Position numbers and translations under genes: made by a program
The notes under the pieces: model-generated
Told to the model about the DNA's origin: nothing
Databases searched by the model: none
Seen by the model: only the letters and a program-made list of their open reading frames with translations
NCBI GenBank assembly: GCA_934615235.1
Contig: CAKTTL010000003.1
Coordinates: forward strand, 1-64,000
Source of the DNA: an uncultured Clostridia bacterium
GTDB taxonomy: Bacteria > Bacillota > Clostridia > Christensenellales > Aristaeellaceae
Direction of reading: 5' to 3'
Length of the DNA stretch: 64,000 bases
Part shown: positions 34,037 through 42,941 of the stretch, piece after piece
Layout of the letters: every line of letters starts with the position of its first letter
Position numbering within the stretch: the stretch's first letter is position 1

Positions 34037-34552
34037 TTACCGCGCTTTCAACAGCGCGGCCCGCGCCTTATAATCCGGCATTTCTTCCGCGACGACGGCG
34101 TAAAACGCGGGCCCGTGGTTCTTCTCAAGGATATGCGCCAGCTCGTGTACGACGACGTATTCGATCGCCTCCATCGGGTAACGCATCAGGTAAAGCGAAA
34201 AGCAGAGGCTGTTTTTGCCGCTGCAGCTGCCAAAGCGCCTGCGCGCGCCGGTAATCTTCAGCCCGGCGGGCGAAACGCCCATGCTTCGGGCATGCTTTTC
34301 CACAAGCGGCGGCAGAACCGCCTTCGCCCGCTCGATGAGCGCCACGCGCTCCGCTTCGTCCGGCTCGGGATATTTTTCGGCGCGCAGGCGCGCCATTTCC
34401 ACGTGCGCGGCGATCCATTCCGCATGCGCGGCCACAAAGCGGTCGATTTCGCGCTTCGCCAGCCTTTGCGGCGCGCGCACGACGACCTCGCCCGCGGGCG
34501 TTATCGAAACGCAGAGCGTTTTGCGGTTGGAGCGGACGAGCGTATAGTTCAT
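34037..34552 (-). CDS. YgjP-like (SprT/M48-type) metallopeptidase domain protein
   Basis: 171 residues from ATG 34552. Zinc motif HELAH at 136-140 with a third His at 146 (NHGPAFY), preceded by RRRFGSCSGKNSLCFS, all typical of the YgjP/DUF45 family. Target proteins are unknown. The start overlaps the stop of the upstream GTPase gene by four bases (ATGA), so they form an operon. Confidence 0.9.
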   Translation of the reverse strand: MNYTLVRSNRKTLCVSITPAGEVVVRAPQRLAKREIDRFVAAHAEWIAAHVEMARLRAEKYPEPDEAERVALIERAKAVLPPLVEKHARSMGVSPAGLKITGARRRFGSCSGKNSLCFSLYLMRYPMEAIEYVVVHELAHILEKNHGPAFYAVVAEEMPDYKARAALLKAR

Positions 34553-36513
34553 ATTCCCTCCGGCATTTCGCAGTGCGCCCATTCGCGCACATGATCCCAC
34601 GCCACGCGGAACCCCGCGCCTTTCTGGCAGAAAACGGAATCGGGCGTGTCGTCGGCAAGCGGGTTGTAGTTCGCCTCGGCGACAATGCGCGCGGCGTCCT
34701 CGTCGCGGCAGGGCGCGTAGCGGCTCAGCCGGACAGTCAGCGCGCCTTTCCCGTGCGTGGCGGCGAGAAACTCCGTCTGGTAGCCCGAAAGCGCCGCAAA
34801 CGGCGCTTCGCCGCGCAGCGTCACGCGATCGCCGTCGTATTCGGGCGGCTCAATCTGCGCGCGCATGCGCGACAAATCGCCCGCTAGCCGGCCGTAGCAC
34901 TCCTCCGGCGCGCGCATTGAAAAGCGGCATATCGGCTCGAGCAGCCGGCTCTCGCCGTACATCAGCGCGTTACGGATCGCGCGGTAGACGCTCTGGCGAA
35001 AATCGCCGCCCTCGGTATGCTTGATATGCGCGCGGCCCGTCAGCAGTTCGACGCGCACGTCCGTCAGCGGCGCGCCGGTGAGCACGCCCTTATGCTGCTT
35101 TTCCAGCACATGCGTTTCGATCAGCCGCTGCCAGTTCAGCGCCAGCGTATCCACATGGCACAGCGAACGGAACGTTACCCCGCTGCCCGGCCCGGTCGGA
35201 ACCAGCCGCAGCCACACCTCGGCGTAATGGCGCAGCGGCTCGTAATGCCCGATGCCCATACACGGCGCTTTCACCGTTTCGCGATAGAGAACCCGCGCCG
35301 GGCCGAACGATACATCCAGCCCGAAACGGCTTTTCAGCACCTCGCGCAGCACCTCCAGCTGGATTTCGCCCATCACGCGGATGGCGATTCCACCGTCTCC
35401 CTCGCGCGCCTCCACCTGCAGGGAGCTTTCCTCTTCCTCGAGCATGCGAAACGCCGCAAGCACGCGGCTTTTCGGAATCGCCGCATCCCAAACCGCGTCG
35501 GCCGCAAGCATCGGCTCGCACGTCCATTCCGCCGTGCGGCGCTTCGCCCCCGCTCCGAGCGTATCGCCCGGCATCACGCCCGCAAGCCCTGCGCACGCGC
35601 ACAATTCACCCGCCGCCGCACGCTCGACGCTCCGTGCGCGCGGCCCGTGCCACAAAGAAAGCGCCGAAAGCTTCGCCGGCCCCTGCGGCGTTTCGATTTC
35701 GTCGCGCACGGCCGCGCTGCCGGAGAGCACCTTGAAAAAGCACAGCCTGCCGCCCTGCGCGTCGTGCCGGATTTTATAAACCAGCGCGCGAAAAGGCTCC
35801 CGCTCGCGCTTTTCCCATTCGGTTCGGACAAGCGCGCGCAGAGCGCGCATGAATTCCTCCACCCCGTCGCCCCGCAGCGCGGAACCGGCCATCACCGGAA
35901 ACGCGACGCAAGCCATCACCTGCCGCGAAAGCGCGGCAAGCCAGAGCGCCTCGTCGTAGCCCGTCTCGAACAGGCGCTCCATCAGGCCTTCGTCCCGCGC
36001 GGCGACCTCTTCGATCAGCGTCTCGCTCATCCCTCCGCCCGCAAAGCCGCGCGCGTCGATAACGTCGGGCGAGAGCAACCGCTTCATCTGCGCGAGCGCC
36101 TGCTCCGCGTCCGCGCCCTCGCGGTCGATTTTATTGAGAAAAATCAGCGTCGGCACGCGGTTTTCGCGCAGCAGGCGGAAAACCGTCTCCGTGTGGCTCT
36201 GCACGCCCTCGGCGCAGCTGACCACGACCACCGCCGCGTCCATCACGGAAACCGCCCGCTCCATTTCGGGCGAAAAATCGGCGTGGCCGGGCGTGTCCAC
36301 CCAGAAAATCTCATCGCCGTCCCGTTCGATCAGCGCCTGATCGGAGAAAATCGTAATGCCGCGCTCCCGCTCGATCGGGTGCGCGTCGAGAAACGCGTCG
36401 CCATGATCGACCCGGCCCATCGTCCGGATGGAACCGGAAAGGGAAAGCACGCGCTCGGAAAACGTCGTCTTGCCCGCGTCCACGTGCGCGAGCACGCCAA
36501 TGGTAATCTTCAT
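34549..36513 (-). CDS. Tet(M)-like ribosomal protection / translation factor GTPase
   Basis: About 654 residues. G1 AHVDAGKTT, G2 ERERGITI, G3 DTPGH and G4 NKID at the N-terminus, then EF-G-like domains II-V and a C-terminal SVFCQKGAGFRVAWDHV, the ending seen in Tet(M)/Tet(W)-related proteins. Such proteins remove tetracycline from the ribosome; distant chromosomal homologues like this one may have another translation role, so resistance should not be assumed. Start: ATG 36513 lies exactly where transcription should begin from the promoter, suggesting a leaderless message; ATG 36519 is the alternative. Confidence 0.85.
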   Translation of the reverse strand: MKITIGVLAHVDAGKTTFSERVLSLSGSIRTMGRVDHGDAFLDAHPIERERGITIFSDQALIERDGDEIFWVDTPGHADFSPEMERAVSVMDAAVVVVSCAEGVQSHTETVFRLLRENRVPTLIFLNKIDREGADAEQALAQMKRLLSPDVIDARGFAGGGMSETLIEEVAARDEGLMERLFETGYDEALWLAALSRQVMACVAFPVMAGSALRGDGVEEFMRALRALVRTEWEKREREPFRALVYKIRHDAQGGRLCFFKVLSGSAAVRDEIETPQGPAKLSALSLWHGPRARSVERAAAGELCACAGLAGVMPGDTLGAGAKRRTAEWTCEPMLAADAVWDAAIPKSRVLAAFRMLEEEESSLQVEAREGDGGIAIRVMGEIQLEVLREVLKSRFGLDVSFGPARVLYRETVKAPCMGIGHYEPLRHYAEVWLRLVPTGPGSGVTFRSLCHVDTLALNWQRLIETHVLEKQHKGVLTGAPLTDVRVELLTGRAHIKHTEGGDFRQSVYRAIRNALMYGESRLLEPICRFSMRAPEECYGRLAGDLSRMRAQIEPPEYDGDRVTLRGEAPFAALSGYQTEFLAATHGKGALTVRLSRYAPCRDEDAARIVAEANYNPLADDTPDSVFCQKGAGFRVAWDHVREWAHCEMPEGI

Positions 36514-36519
36514 GCGCAT

Positions 36520-36548
36520 ATTGTACCAGCCTTTTCCGTCCGCCGCAA
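36520..36548 (-). promoter_or_regulatory. Promoter of the Tet(M)-like gene
   Basis: Minus-strand TTGCGG (36543-36548), 17 bases, TACAAT (36520-36525). The -10 box touches the first ATG, leaving no room for a ribosome site. Confidence 0.7.
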
Positions 36549-36551
36549 GGT

Positions 36552-36580
36552 TTGCATGTCTCCTGCGCCTGTGATATAAT
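36552..36580 (+). promoter_or_regulatory. Promoter of the 36610 gene
   Basis: TTGCAT (36552-36557), 17 bases, TATAAT (36575-36580), back to back with the minus-strand promoter. Confidence 0.8.
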
Positions 36581-36609
36581 CCATTTACTTTTTTGAGGAG
36601 GTTCGCGTC

Positions 36610-37050
36610 ATGTTCAGACGAATTCTGAAAAGGCTGCTTTCCTTTCTTCTCACCGTCTTCCTTGCCACGCTTGTCATGCTCGCCGTGCGCGCAGCGACGG
36701 ACGGCATGTGGCTTTTCGGCATACCAAGCGCAAAGGACGTCGCCTCGGTGACGCTCACGGACACGGAATTTCCCGGCGCCGCGCCCGAATACACGGACGC
36801 GGAAAGCATCGAGCGCACGCTCAAGCTGACCGGCTTTCTGAAATACCGCCTTTTCACCGCCGCCAGCGAGGACGACGCGCCCGTGATCTCCATCGTCTGG
36901 ACGCTGCGCGACGGCACGACGCGCGAAATCTCCGCCAGCCGCGAAACGGTCTGGTGGCGCGGAAAGGCGTACCCGCTCAAGGACGACGGCTTTTTCATCA
37001 ACCTGACCGAGGGAATCTTTTTCGCGCCGGGCAATTCCGGCGATTTATGA
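36610..37050 (+). CDS. Membrane-anchored or secreted small protein, unknown function
   Basis: 146 residues. One N-terminal hydrophobic helix (about 9-28) acts as signal or anchor, followed by a compact alpha/beta domain (VASVTLTDTEFPGA, ISIVWTLRDGTTREI, TVWWRGKAYPL). I do not recognise the family. Strong GAGGAGG site and consensus promoter. Single-gene unit between the GTPase operon and alaS. Confidence 0.7.
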   Translation: MFRRILKRLLSFLLTVFLATLVMLAVRAATDGMWLFGIPSAKDVASVTLTDTEFPGAAPEYTDAESIERTLKLTGFLKYRLFTAASEDDAPVISIVWTLRDGTTREISASRETVWWRGKAYPLKDDGFFINLTEGIFFAPGNSGDL

Positions 37051-37152
37051 CGGCGATCCTTTTCTCCCCTCACGCGGGCGGCGGATTTGATTCAGCCGCG
37101 CCCTGCGCGGCGAAAATATGCGTCCCTTTTTCCGTGAAAACGCTGTCGGCAA

Positions 37153-37182
37153 TTGACAAAACGCCCTTTGTTATGCCATAAT
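37153..37182 (+). promoter_or_regulatory. Promoter of alaS
   Basis: TTGACA (37153-37158), 18 bases, CATAAT (37177-37182). An in-frame ATG at 37181 lies in the -10 box, so translation must start at TTG 37208. Confidence 0.75.
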
Positions 37183-37207
37183 GCATTCTTGCAAAGGAGT
37201 GATAATT

Positions 37208-39010
37208 TTGAAACCTCAAACCGCTGACGAACTGCGCGCAATGTATCTGCGCTTCTTTGAAAACCATGGCCACGCGATCATCCCCAGCGCGTCCATCATC
37301 CCGGAGAACGACCCGACCGTTCTGTTTACCACGGCCGGCATGCATCCGCTGGTGCCGTATCTGCTGGGCGCGAAGCACCCGGCCGGCACGCGCCTGACCG
37401 ACGTGCAGAAGTGCATCCGCACCGGCGATATCGACGAAGTCGGCGACGCGTCGCATCTGACGTTCTTCGAAATGCTGGGCAACTGGTCCCTGGGCGATTA
37501 TTTCAAGAAGGAAGCCATCTCCTGGAGCTGGGAATTCCTCACCTCGCCCGAATATCTCGGCCTTGACCCGAACAAGCTGGCCTTCTCCGTCTTCGCGGGC
37601 GACGAGAACGCCCCGCGCGACGACGAAGCGCACGATCTGTGGCGCAGCATGGGCGTTGCGGAGGATCACATCTTCTATCTGCCCAAGGAAAACAACTGGT
37701 GGGGCCCCGCCGGCCAGACCGGTCCCTGCGGCCCGGACACTGAAATGTTCATCATCCGCGACGGCGAGCCCTGCGGCCCGGACTGCTCTCCCGCCTGCGA
37801 CTGCGGCCACTACCTCGAAATCTGGAACGACGTTTTCATGCAGTACAAGAAGGAAGCCGACGGCTCCCTCGTACCGCTGGCGCACCCGAACGTCGATACC
37901 GGCATGGGTCTGGAGCGCACCCTGTGCGTGCTGACCGGCAAAAAGAGCGTTTACGATACCGAGCTGTTCGCGGGCATTCTGGGCAAAATCGCCGAGCTGT
38001 CCGGCAAGCATTACGACGATGATCCGGAGACGACGCGCGCTTTCCGCGTAATCGCGGATCATATGCGCACTTCTACCTTCATGATCGGCGATCCGCGCGG
38101 CGTAACCCCGTCCAACGTCGATCAGGGCTACATCCTGCGCCGCCTGATCCGCCGCGCCGTCCGCTTCGGCCTGAAGCTTGGCATGCCCGCCGGTTTCACC
38201 GCGGAAGTGGCGAAGGTCATCATCGCGCAGTACGGCCACGTCTACCCCGAGCTCGTCGAGAATTCCGAAAAGATCTGCCGCGAGCTGGTTCTGGAAGAGG
38301 AGCGCTTCGCGCGCACCATCAAGCAGGGCGAGCGCGAGTTCGAGAAGATTCTCGAATCGATCGAAAAATACAACCTGCCCAAGATTATCGACTCCAAGCG
38401 CGCCTTCAAGCTTTACGACACCTACGGCTTCCCGATCGAAATGACGGTGGAGCTTGCGAAAGAGCACGGCCTGCCGGTCGACGTGGAAGGTTTCAACGAG
38501 CGCTTCAAGGAGCATCAGCAGAAGTCCCACGAGGGCGCTGAACAGCGCTTCAAGGGCGGCCTGGCTGATCACAGCGAACAGACGACCCGTCTGCACACCG
38601 CCACGCATCTGCTGCACGGCGCGCTGCGCAAGGTGCTGGGCACAGAAGTCGGCCAGAAGGGCTCCAACATTACGGCGGAGCGCCTGCGCTTCGACTTCAC
38701 CTTCGGCCGCAAGATGACGCCGGAAGAAATCGCCGAGGTCGAACGCCTCGTCAACGAAGCGATCAAGGCCGACGTGCCGATCACCTGCGAAGAGATGACC
38801 GTGCCTGAAGCGAAGGCCTCCGGCGCGCTCGGCTTCTTTGAAAGCAAGTACGGCGATCGCGTCAAGGTTTACACCATGGGCGAATATTCCAAGGAAATCT
38901 GCGGCGGCCCGCACGCGAGCCATACCGGCGAGCTCGGCTCCTTCAAGATTCTCAAGGAAGAAAGCTCTTCCGCCGGCGTGCGTCGCATCAAGGCGGTTAT
39001 CGGACAATAA
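37208..39010 (+). CDS. alaS: Alanyl-tRNA synthetase, short form without C-Ala domain
   Basis: 600 residues. Class II catalytic core (RLTDVQKCIRTGDIDEVGD, THLTFFEMLGNWSLGDYFKKEA-type block, GLERTL), tRNA-recognition helices, and the editing domain with HTATHLLHG and CGGPHASHTGEL zinc/editing motifs. The protein stops right after the editing domain (SSAGVRRIKAVIG); the oligomerising C-Ala/DHHA1 part of the usual 870-residue enzyme is missing. TTG 37208 is set by AAAGGAG eight bases upstream. A hairpin terminator follows. Confidence 0.93.
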   Translation: MKPQTADELRAMYLRFFENHGHAIIPSASIIPENDPTVLFTTAGMHPLVPYLLGAKHPAGTRLTDVQKCIRTGDIDEVGDASHLTFFEMLGNWSLGDYFKKEAISWSWEFLTSPEYLGLDPNKLAFSVFAGDENAPRDDEAHDLWRSMGVAEDHIFYLPKENNWWGPAGQTGPCGPDTEMFIIRDGEPCGPDCSPACDCGHYLEIWNDVFMQYKKEADGSLVPLAHPNVDTGMGLERTLCVLTGKKSVYDTELFAGILGKIAELSGKHYDDDPETTRAFRVIADHMRTSTFMIGDPRGVTPSNVDQGYILRRLIRRAVRFGLKLGMPAGFTAEVAKVIIAQYGHVYPELVENSEKICRELVLEEERFARTIKQGEREFEKILESIEKYNLPKIIDSKRAFKLYDTYGFPIEMTVELAKEHGLPVDVEGFNERFKEHQQKSHEGAEQRFKGGLADHSEQTTRLHTATHLLHGALRKVLGTEVGQKGSNITAERLRFDFTFGRKMTPEEIAEVERLVNEAIKADVPITCEEMTVPEAKASGALGFFESKYGDRVKVYTMGEYSKEICGGPHASHTGELGSFKILKEESSSAGVRRIKAVIGQ

Positions 39011-39027
39011 AGTTACGGAAAGAACGC

Positions 39028-39065
39028 AAGGGGGAACCTTCCTTTGAAACGGAAGGTTCCCCCTT
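39028..39065 (+). terminator. Hairpin after alaS
   Basis: Fifteen-base perfect stem (39028-39042 with 39051-39065, arm AAGGGGGAACCTTCC), eight-base loop. No strong T run follows, so the second hairpin at 39123 may do the terminating. Confidence 0.6.
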
Positions 39066-39118
39066 GACTCTCTCCAAGGAAACTTGCCTGCGGGCGCGTT
39101 GAGGCGTGGAGGGATATA

Positions 39119-39164
39119 AAAATCCGACGGTCTGTTTGAGGTTTGAGGCCGTCGGACTTTTTTT
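39119..39164. terminator. Bidirectional terminator between alaS and the flavodoxin gene
   Basis: Eleven-base stem with one wobble (39123-39133 with 39146-39156), seven T on the plus side and an A-rich left flank that serves the minus strand. Confidence 0.85.
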
Positions 39165-39645
39165 ACAGTTTAAGCGATTCGACCCATTCGCGCAGGCTTT
39201 CCACGCTCGCGCTGCCGCTCAGGCGCTTTGCGGGCCGCCAGTTCGTTTCAGCCGAGCAGCAGGGTTTCAGCTCTTCCAGCGTTTTGCCCATATCGCTCCC
39301 GCCGGACGTTGCGAAGGGAACGACGGTTTTGCCGGAAAAATCGTAGCTTTCCAGAAAGGTCTGGATGATTCGCGGCGCGACGTACCACCAGATCGGGAAG
39401 CCGACGAAAACGGTATCGTACTGCGCCATATCGTCAACCTTCGCCCGCACGGGCGGCCGGCTGGCCGGATCTTTCATTTCAAGCGAGCTGCGGCTCTGGC
39501 TGTCGTGCCAGTCGAGATCGGCAGACGTATAACGGGGCACAGGCTCAATCTCGAAAAGATCGGCCTTTGCGGCTTTGGCAAGGTTTCTGGCCAGTCCGGC
39601 GGTTACGCCGCTGGCAGAAAAATAAGCGACAAGCCTTTTGCTCAT
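39163..39645 (-). CDS. Flavodoxin
   Basis: 160 residues. The N-terminal FMN phosphate loop is of the flavodoxin_4 kind (VAYFSASGVTAGLARNLA), then FVGFPIWWYVAPRI (isoalloxazine-binding Trp/Tyr loop) and VVPFATSGGSDMG. It is a cytoplasmic electron carrier or an NADPH-quinone reductase-like domain. ATG 39645 follows GGGAGG. It has its own promoter inside the end of the PHP gene. Confidence 0.9.
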   Translation of the reverse strand: MSKRLVAYFSASGVTAGLARNLAKAAKADLFEIEPVPRYTSADLDWHDSQSRSSLEMKDPASRPPVRAKVDDMAQYDTVFVGFPIWWYVAPRIIQTFLESYDFSGKTVVPFATSGGSDMGKTLEELKPCCSAETNWRPAKRLSGSASVESLREWVESLKL

Positions 39646-39675
39646 TGGATCACCTCCCGTTTTTTCAACGGCTTT

Positions 39676-39704
39676 ATTGTAGCAAATCCGCCTCTTTTTT
39701 TCAA
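39676..39704 (-). promoter_or_regulatory. Promoter of the flavodoxin gene
   Basis: Minus-strand TTGAAA (39699-39704), 17 bases, TACAAT (39676-39681). Confidence 0.75.
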
Positions 39705-40651
39705 TCCTCCCGGAAGAACGGCTGGCTGAACGCCGCCATACCCCAGCTGAGCGAAAGCTCCACGCGGATATACTGTTCGTCCCCCTGCGCCTTATAGGCG
39801 GCGATGCGGTTCTTTCCCGTCTGCACCTGCCGCACCTGCCCGCCCTGGCTGATAAAGCGGAACGTCTTTTCCACGTCCGTAAACAGCGAATCCGGATGGC
39901 ACGCCGCGACAATCCATTCGCCGTCGGCGGTAATCGATTCAAAGCTTGCGCCGTTGGAAACGTACAGGCTGCCGTGGCGCAGCGCTTCGAGCACGCCCTC
40001 CGCCGTTTCCTCACGGCAGAGCGCCATGTTCCACGCGTGATGGAAATCGCGGACGGAATGGAAATCGTCGTTTCCCAGGCCCCAGACGCGTTTGCCGGCG
40101 GTCAGCGCCGCGTCCCATACGTCCGTGGCCAGGTTGCCCGGGCCTGAAAACACGTCGCCGTTGATGATTTCGATGCCCGTATAGCCCTGCAGGTTTCGCG
40201 CGTCGTCGCAGGTCCAGTAGTCCTGGCTCGCCCAGTGCGGGTGCGCCAGCACGGCGATGCCGCCGTCCTCGAGAATTTTATCGATCACGCGCTGGTTGTC
40301 CTCCAGCGTGTAGGTGCCCTTCGGTTTCCCGACGATATCCTCCTGAAACGTCATCGGGCAGCCGATCCCCAGAATATGATGACTGTAGGAATCCTCGCGT
40401 CCCTCGATGAGAATGAAGCCGTCTTCTGTCGTTTCGGGGCGCCGGAACAGCTCGCGCTTGGCGTCGGTCGTATGGTCGGTGATGGCGAGAAAGCGATAGT
40501 TCATGCGCGGGTTGCGCTTATAGGTGCAGTTTTTTCCGTAAAAGAACGCCGTCTGTTCCAGATCGTAATGGCCGTCGGAAACCACGGTATGGGTATGCAG
40601 ATTGCCGCGCAGCCAGGTGCCCTCGTCAAAATAAGGGGATTGCCATCTCAT
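39701..40651 (-). CDS. PHP-domain metal-dependent phosphoesterase-like protein
   Basis: 316 residues from ATG 40651 (AAGGAGG upstream). PHP metal ligands: GNLHTHTVVSDGHY at about 14-27, AITDH, EGREDSYSHHILG, VLAHPHW and GNDDFHS. Such enzymes hydrolyse phosphate esters; members next to sugar importers may act on glycan phosphates or simply as sugar-linked hydrolases. Divergent from cassette 2, 327 bases away. Its leader holds a short hairpin (40691-40720) and weak promoter boxes (TTTACG-N17-TAAAAT, -10 at 40739-40744). Confidence 0.88.
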   Translation of the reverse strand: MRWQSPYFDEGTWLRGNLHTHTVVSDGHYDLEQTAFFYGKNCTYKRNPRMNYRFLAITDHTTDAKRELFRRPETTEDGFILIEGREDSYSHHILGIGCPMTFQEDIVGKPKGTYTLEDNQRVIDKILEDGGIAVLAHPHWASQDYWTCDDARNLQGYTGIEIINGDVFSGPGNLATDVWDAALTAGKRVWGLGNDDFHSVRDFHHAWNMALCREETAEGVLEALRHGSLYVSNGASFESITADGEWIVAACHPDSLFTDVEKTFRFISQGGQVRQVQTGKNRIAAYKAQGDEQYIRVELSLSWGMAAFSQPFFRED

Positions 40652-40880
40652 CGTTTTGCCTCCTTTTATTGTCACGGATCACGAACGCTTTTTTCAGCCG
40701 GGCGAAGCCCGCCCTGAAAACCATGAACGCATGTTTTCATTTTAGCCAAACCCTTCGAACGCGTAAAGGCGAAATCACAAAATCGGCGCAAATCGCAGAT
40801 AAATGGCGGCAAAACCGGCGCGCCGAACCCATGATTTTAACAAACAGCATAAAAACGCGCTGAATATCATGTTTTTTTCC

Positions 40881-40910
40881 TTGATTTTCCGCTATCCATG
40901 CTCATATCAT
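40881..40910 (+). promoter_or_regulatory. Promoter of sugar import cassette 2
   Basis: TTGATT (40881-40886), 18 bases, TATCAT (40905-40910). The -10 box is imperfect, consistent with an activated promoter. A direct repeat ATATCATGTT at 40864-40873 and 40904-40913 flanks it and may be an AraC-type site. The rest of the 40652-40978 gap holds no gene. Confidence 0.55.
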
Positions 40911-40978
40911 GTTGGTGTGGAAAACATTCGACGCTCCCGGCGCGCAAGCCGCGAGTTCGAACGGCAAGGAGAAAAAAC

Positions 40979-41929
40979 ATGAACACCCTCAACCATCCCG
41001 CGCTCCCGCACCGGCAAAACCGAAGCCGGCAGTTCTTCCGCGCAGTGCGAAAGCACCGGCTGCACCTGGCGATGATTCTGCCGGTCATGTGCTGGTATCT
41101 GCTTTTCCGTTACGGGCCGCTGTACGGCATTACGCTTGCATTTAAGGATTTTCAGCTGCTGCGCGGCATAACGGGCAGCCCATGGGTCGGACTCGCCAAC
41201 TATAAGCGCCTTTTCGGCAGCTACGATTTTAAGAACGTTTTCACCAATACGCTCGTCATTGCCGGGCTGAACTTCCTCTTCGGCTTTCCCGCGCCCATCC
41301 TTCTCGCGCTGATGCTCAACGAGCTGCGCGCGCAGAAATTCAAGCGCGTGGCGCAGTCGCTGAGCTATCTGCCGCATTTCATCTCCTGGGTTATCCTGAC
41401 CGGCATCTTCATGGAACTGCTCTCCCCTTCCCGCGGTCCGGTCAACACGCTGCTCAAGGCCGTCGGCCTGCAGCCGGTTTATTTCCTCGGCGACGCGCGG
41501 TATTTCCGCGGCACGCTCGTGGTTACGAACATCTGGAAGACCATCGGCTGGAACAGCATCGTCTATCTCGCCGCGCTGGGCGGCGTGAACGAAGAGCTGT
41601 ACGACGCGGCGCGCGTGGACGGCTGCGGCCGCTGGGCGCGGATCTGGCACGTTACGCTGCCGGGCATCACGCCCGTGGTAACGATTATGCTGATCATGGC
41701 CGTCGGAAGCCTTGTCGAAGATAATTTCGATCAGGTCTTCAACCTGCTCAACCCGGCTGTTTATTCCACCGGCGACGTACTGGGCACCTACATCTACCGG
41801 CAGGGCATCACCAACATGGATTACAGCTATTCCACAGCCGTGGAGCTTTTCCGCAACCTGATTTCTCTGATTCTGGTGCTGTCGGCCAATTTCATTTCCA
41901 AGCGCGTAAACGAATACGGCTTGTGGTAA
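40979..41929 (+). CDS. Oligosaccharide ABC transporter permease, LplB type (cassette 2)
   Basis: 316 residues, six membrane helices. RYGPLYGITLAFKDFQ and the EAA loop (YDAARVDGCGRWARIWHVTLPGITP) identify the LplB/YtcP group. ATG 40979 follows AAGGAG. The product pairs with the next permease, 16 bases on. Confidence 0.93.
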   Translation: MNTLNHPALPHRQNRSRQFFRAVRKHRLHLAMILPVMCWYLLFRYGPLYGITLAFKDFQLLRGITGSPWVGLANYKRLFGSYDFKNVFTNTLVIAGLNFLFGFPAPILLALMLNELRAQKFKRVAQSLSYLPHFISWVILTGIFMELLSPSRGPVNTLLKAVGLQPVYFLGDARYFRGTLVVTNIWKTIGWNSIVYLAALGGVNEELYDAARVDGCGRWARIWHVTLPGITPVVTIMLIMAVGSLVEDNFDQVFNLLNPAVYSTGDVLGTYIYRQGITNMDYSYSTAVELFRNLISLILVLSANFISKRVNEYGLW

Positions 41930-41945
41930 GGAGGCGAACGGAAAG

Positions 41946-42863
41946 ATGACGACCCCGGCCGTGAAATCCCGGCGGAAAAACCGCGTTTATGAAAGCAAGG
42001 GCGAACCGTTCTTTCAGGCGGCGCTGATTCTTATCTTCGTTCTCCTGAGCGTCACGTTCGTCTACCCCTACTGGCATGTTCTGGTCAATTCCTTTACCAC
42101 GCCGGCCTACGCTTCCGCCGCCGGCTTCCGCCTCTGGCCGAAGGAATTCTCTTTCGACGCCTACCGCCATATGTTCCGCGCGTCCTTCCTCTGGTCCGGC
42201 TATCTCAACACGCTCAAGGTCTGCGCGATGGGCTGGGCGCTTTCGCTGACAGGCGTCGTGCTGAGCGCTTACCCGCTGAGCAAAAAGGATCTCCCCCTGC
42301 GCGGCGTTTTTACGACGATCATCATCGTCACCATGTTCGTCTCCGGCGGCATGATTCCGACCTATCTGCTCGTCAACAACACGCTGCACCTGCGCAACAG
42401 CTATCTGGCCATCGTGCTGCCCTACTGCATTTCCACCAGTCACGTCATCATCGCGCGCAACTATTTCATGACCCTGCCCGCGGAGCTGGAAGAGGCCGCC
42501 ACAATCGACGGCGCGAACAGCTGGCAGGTGCTCTGGAAGGTCATGCTGCCGTTGAGCGCGCCCATTCTGGCGACGATCAGCCTGTGGGTCATCGTCAGCA
42601 ACTGGAACGCTTATTTCAACTGCCTTCTGTATATTACCGATTCGAAGAAATACGTCCTGCAGGTCGTCCTGCGCCGGATCATTCTCACCGATTCGAAGGA
42701 AATGACGATGGTCGCCGAGGATATCGCGAAAAACACCGACACCGATACCGTCACGCTCAAAGCCGCGTCGATCATGCTGGCAACCGTCCCGATTCTCTGC
42801 GTGTATCCGTTCCTGCAGAAATATTTTGTCAAAGGCGTGTTGATCGGCTCGTTGAAGGGTTGA
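41946..42863 (+). CDS. Oligosaccharide ABC transporter permease, LplC type (cassette 2)
   Basis: 305 residues, six membrane helices, EAA loop (EEAATIDGANSWQVLWKVMLPLSAP) and the ending YPFLQKYFVKGVLIGSLKG. It forms the importer channel with the preceding protein. AAGGAGG precedes ATG 41946. Confidence 0.93.
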   Translation: MTTPAVKSRRKNRVYESKGEPFFQAALILIFVLLSVTFVYPYWHVLVNSFTTPAYASAAGFRLWPKEFSFDAYRHMFRASFLWSGYLNTLKVCAMGWALSLTGVVLSAYPLSKKDLPLRGVFTTIIIVTMFVSGGMIPTYLLVNNTLHLRNSYLAIVLPYCISTSHVIIARNYFMTLPAELEEAATIDGANSWQVLWKVMLPLSAPILATISLWVIVSNWNAYFNCLLYITDSKKYVLQVVLRRIILTDSKEMTMVAEDIAKNTDTDTVTLKAASIMLATVPILCVYPFLQKYFVKGVLIGSLKG

Positions 42864-42941
42864 TTTGAGGGCGCTTTGCGCCTGATAATAAAGGAAGCGC
42901 CGCAGGCGTGCGGTCTTCCATCACAAAAAGGAGGCATCCAC

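Noticed and set aside
33740..34073. Short plus-strand frames opposite the glmS leader
   Set aside because: They lie on the complement of the ribozyme and promoter and have no translation signals.
37070..39007. 645-codon minus-strand frame opposite alaS
   Set aside because: Exact antisense of a conserved synthetase gene in the GC-rich codon pattern that leaves such frames open.
40669..40863. 64-codon plus-strand frame in the gap before cassette 2
   Set aside because: No ribosome site or promoter, composition of intergenic DNA, and it overlaps the PHP leader hairpin.
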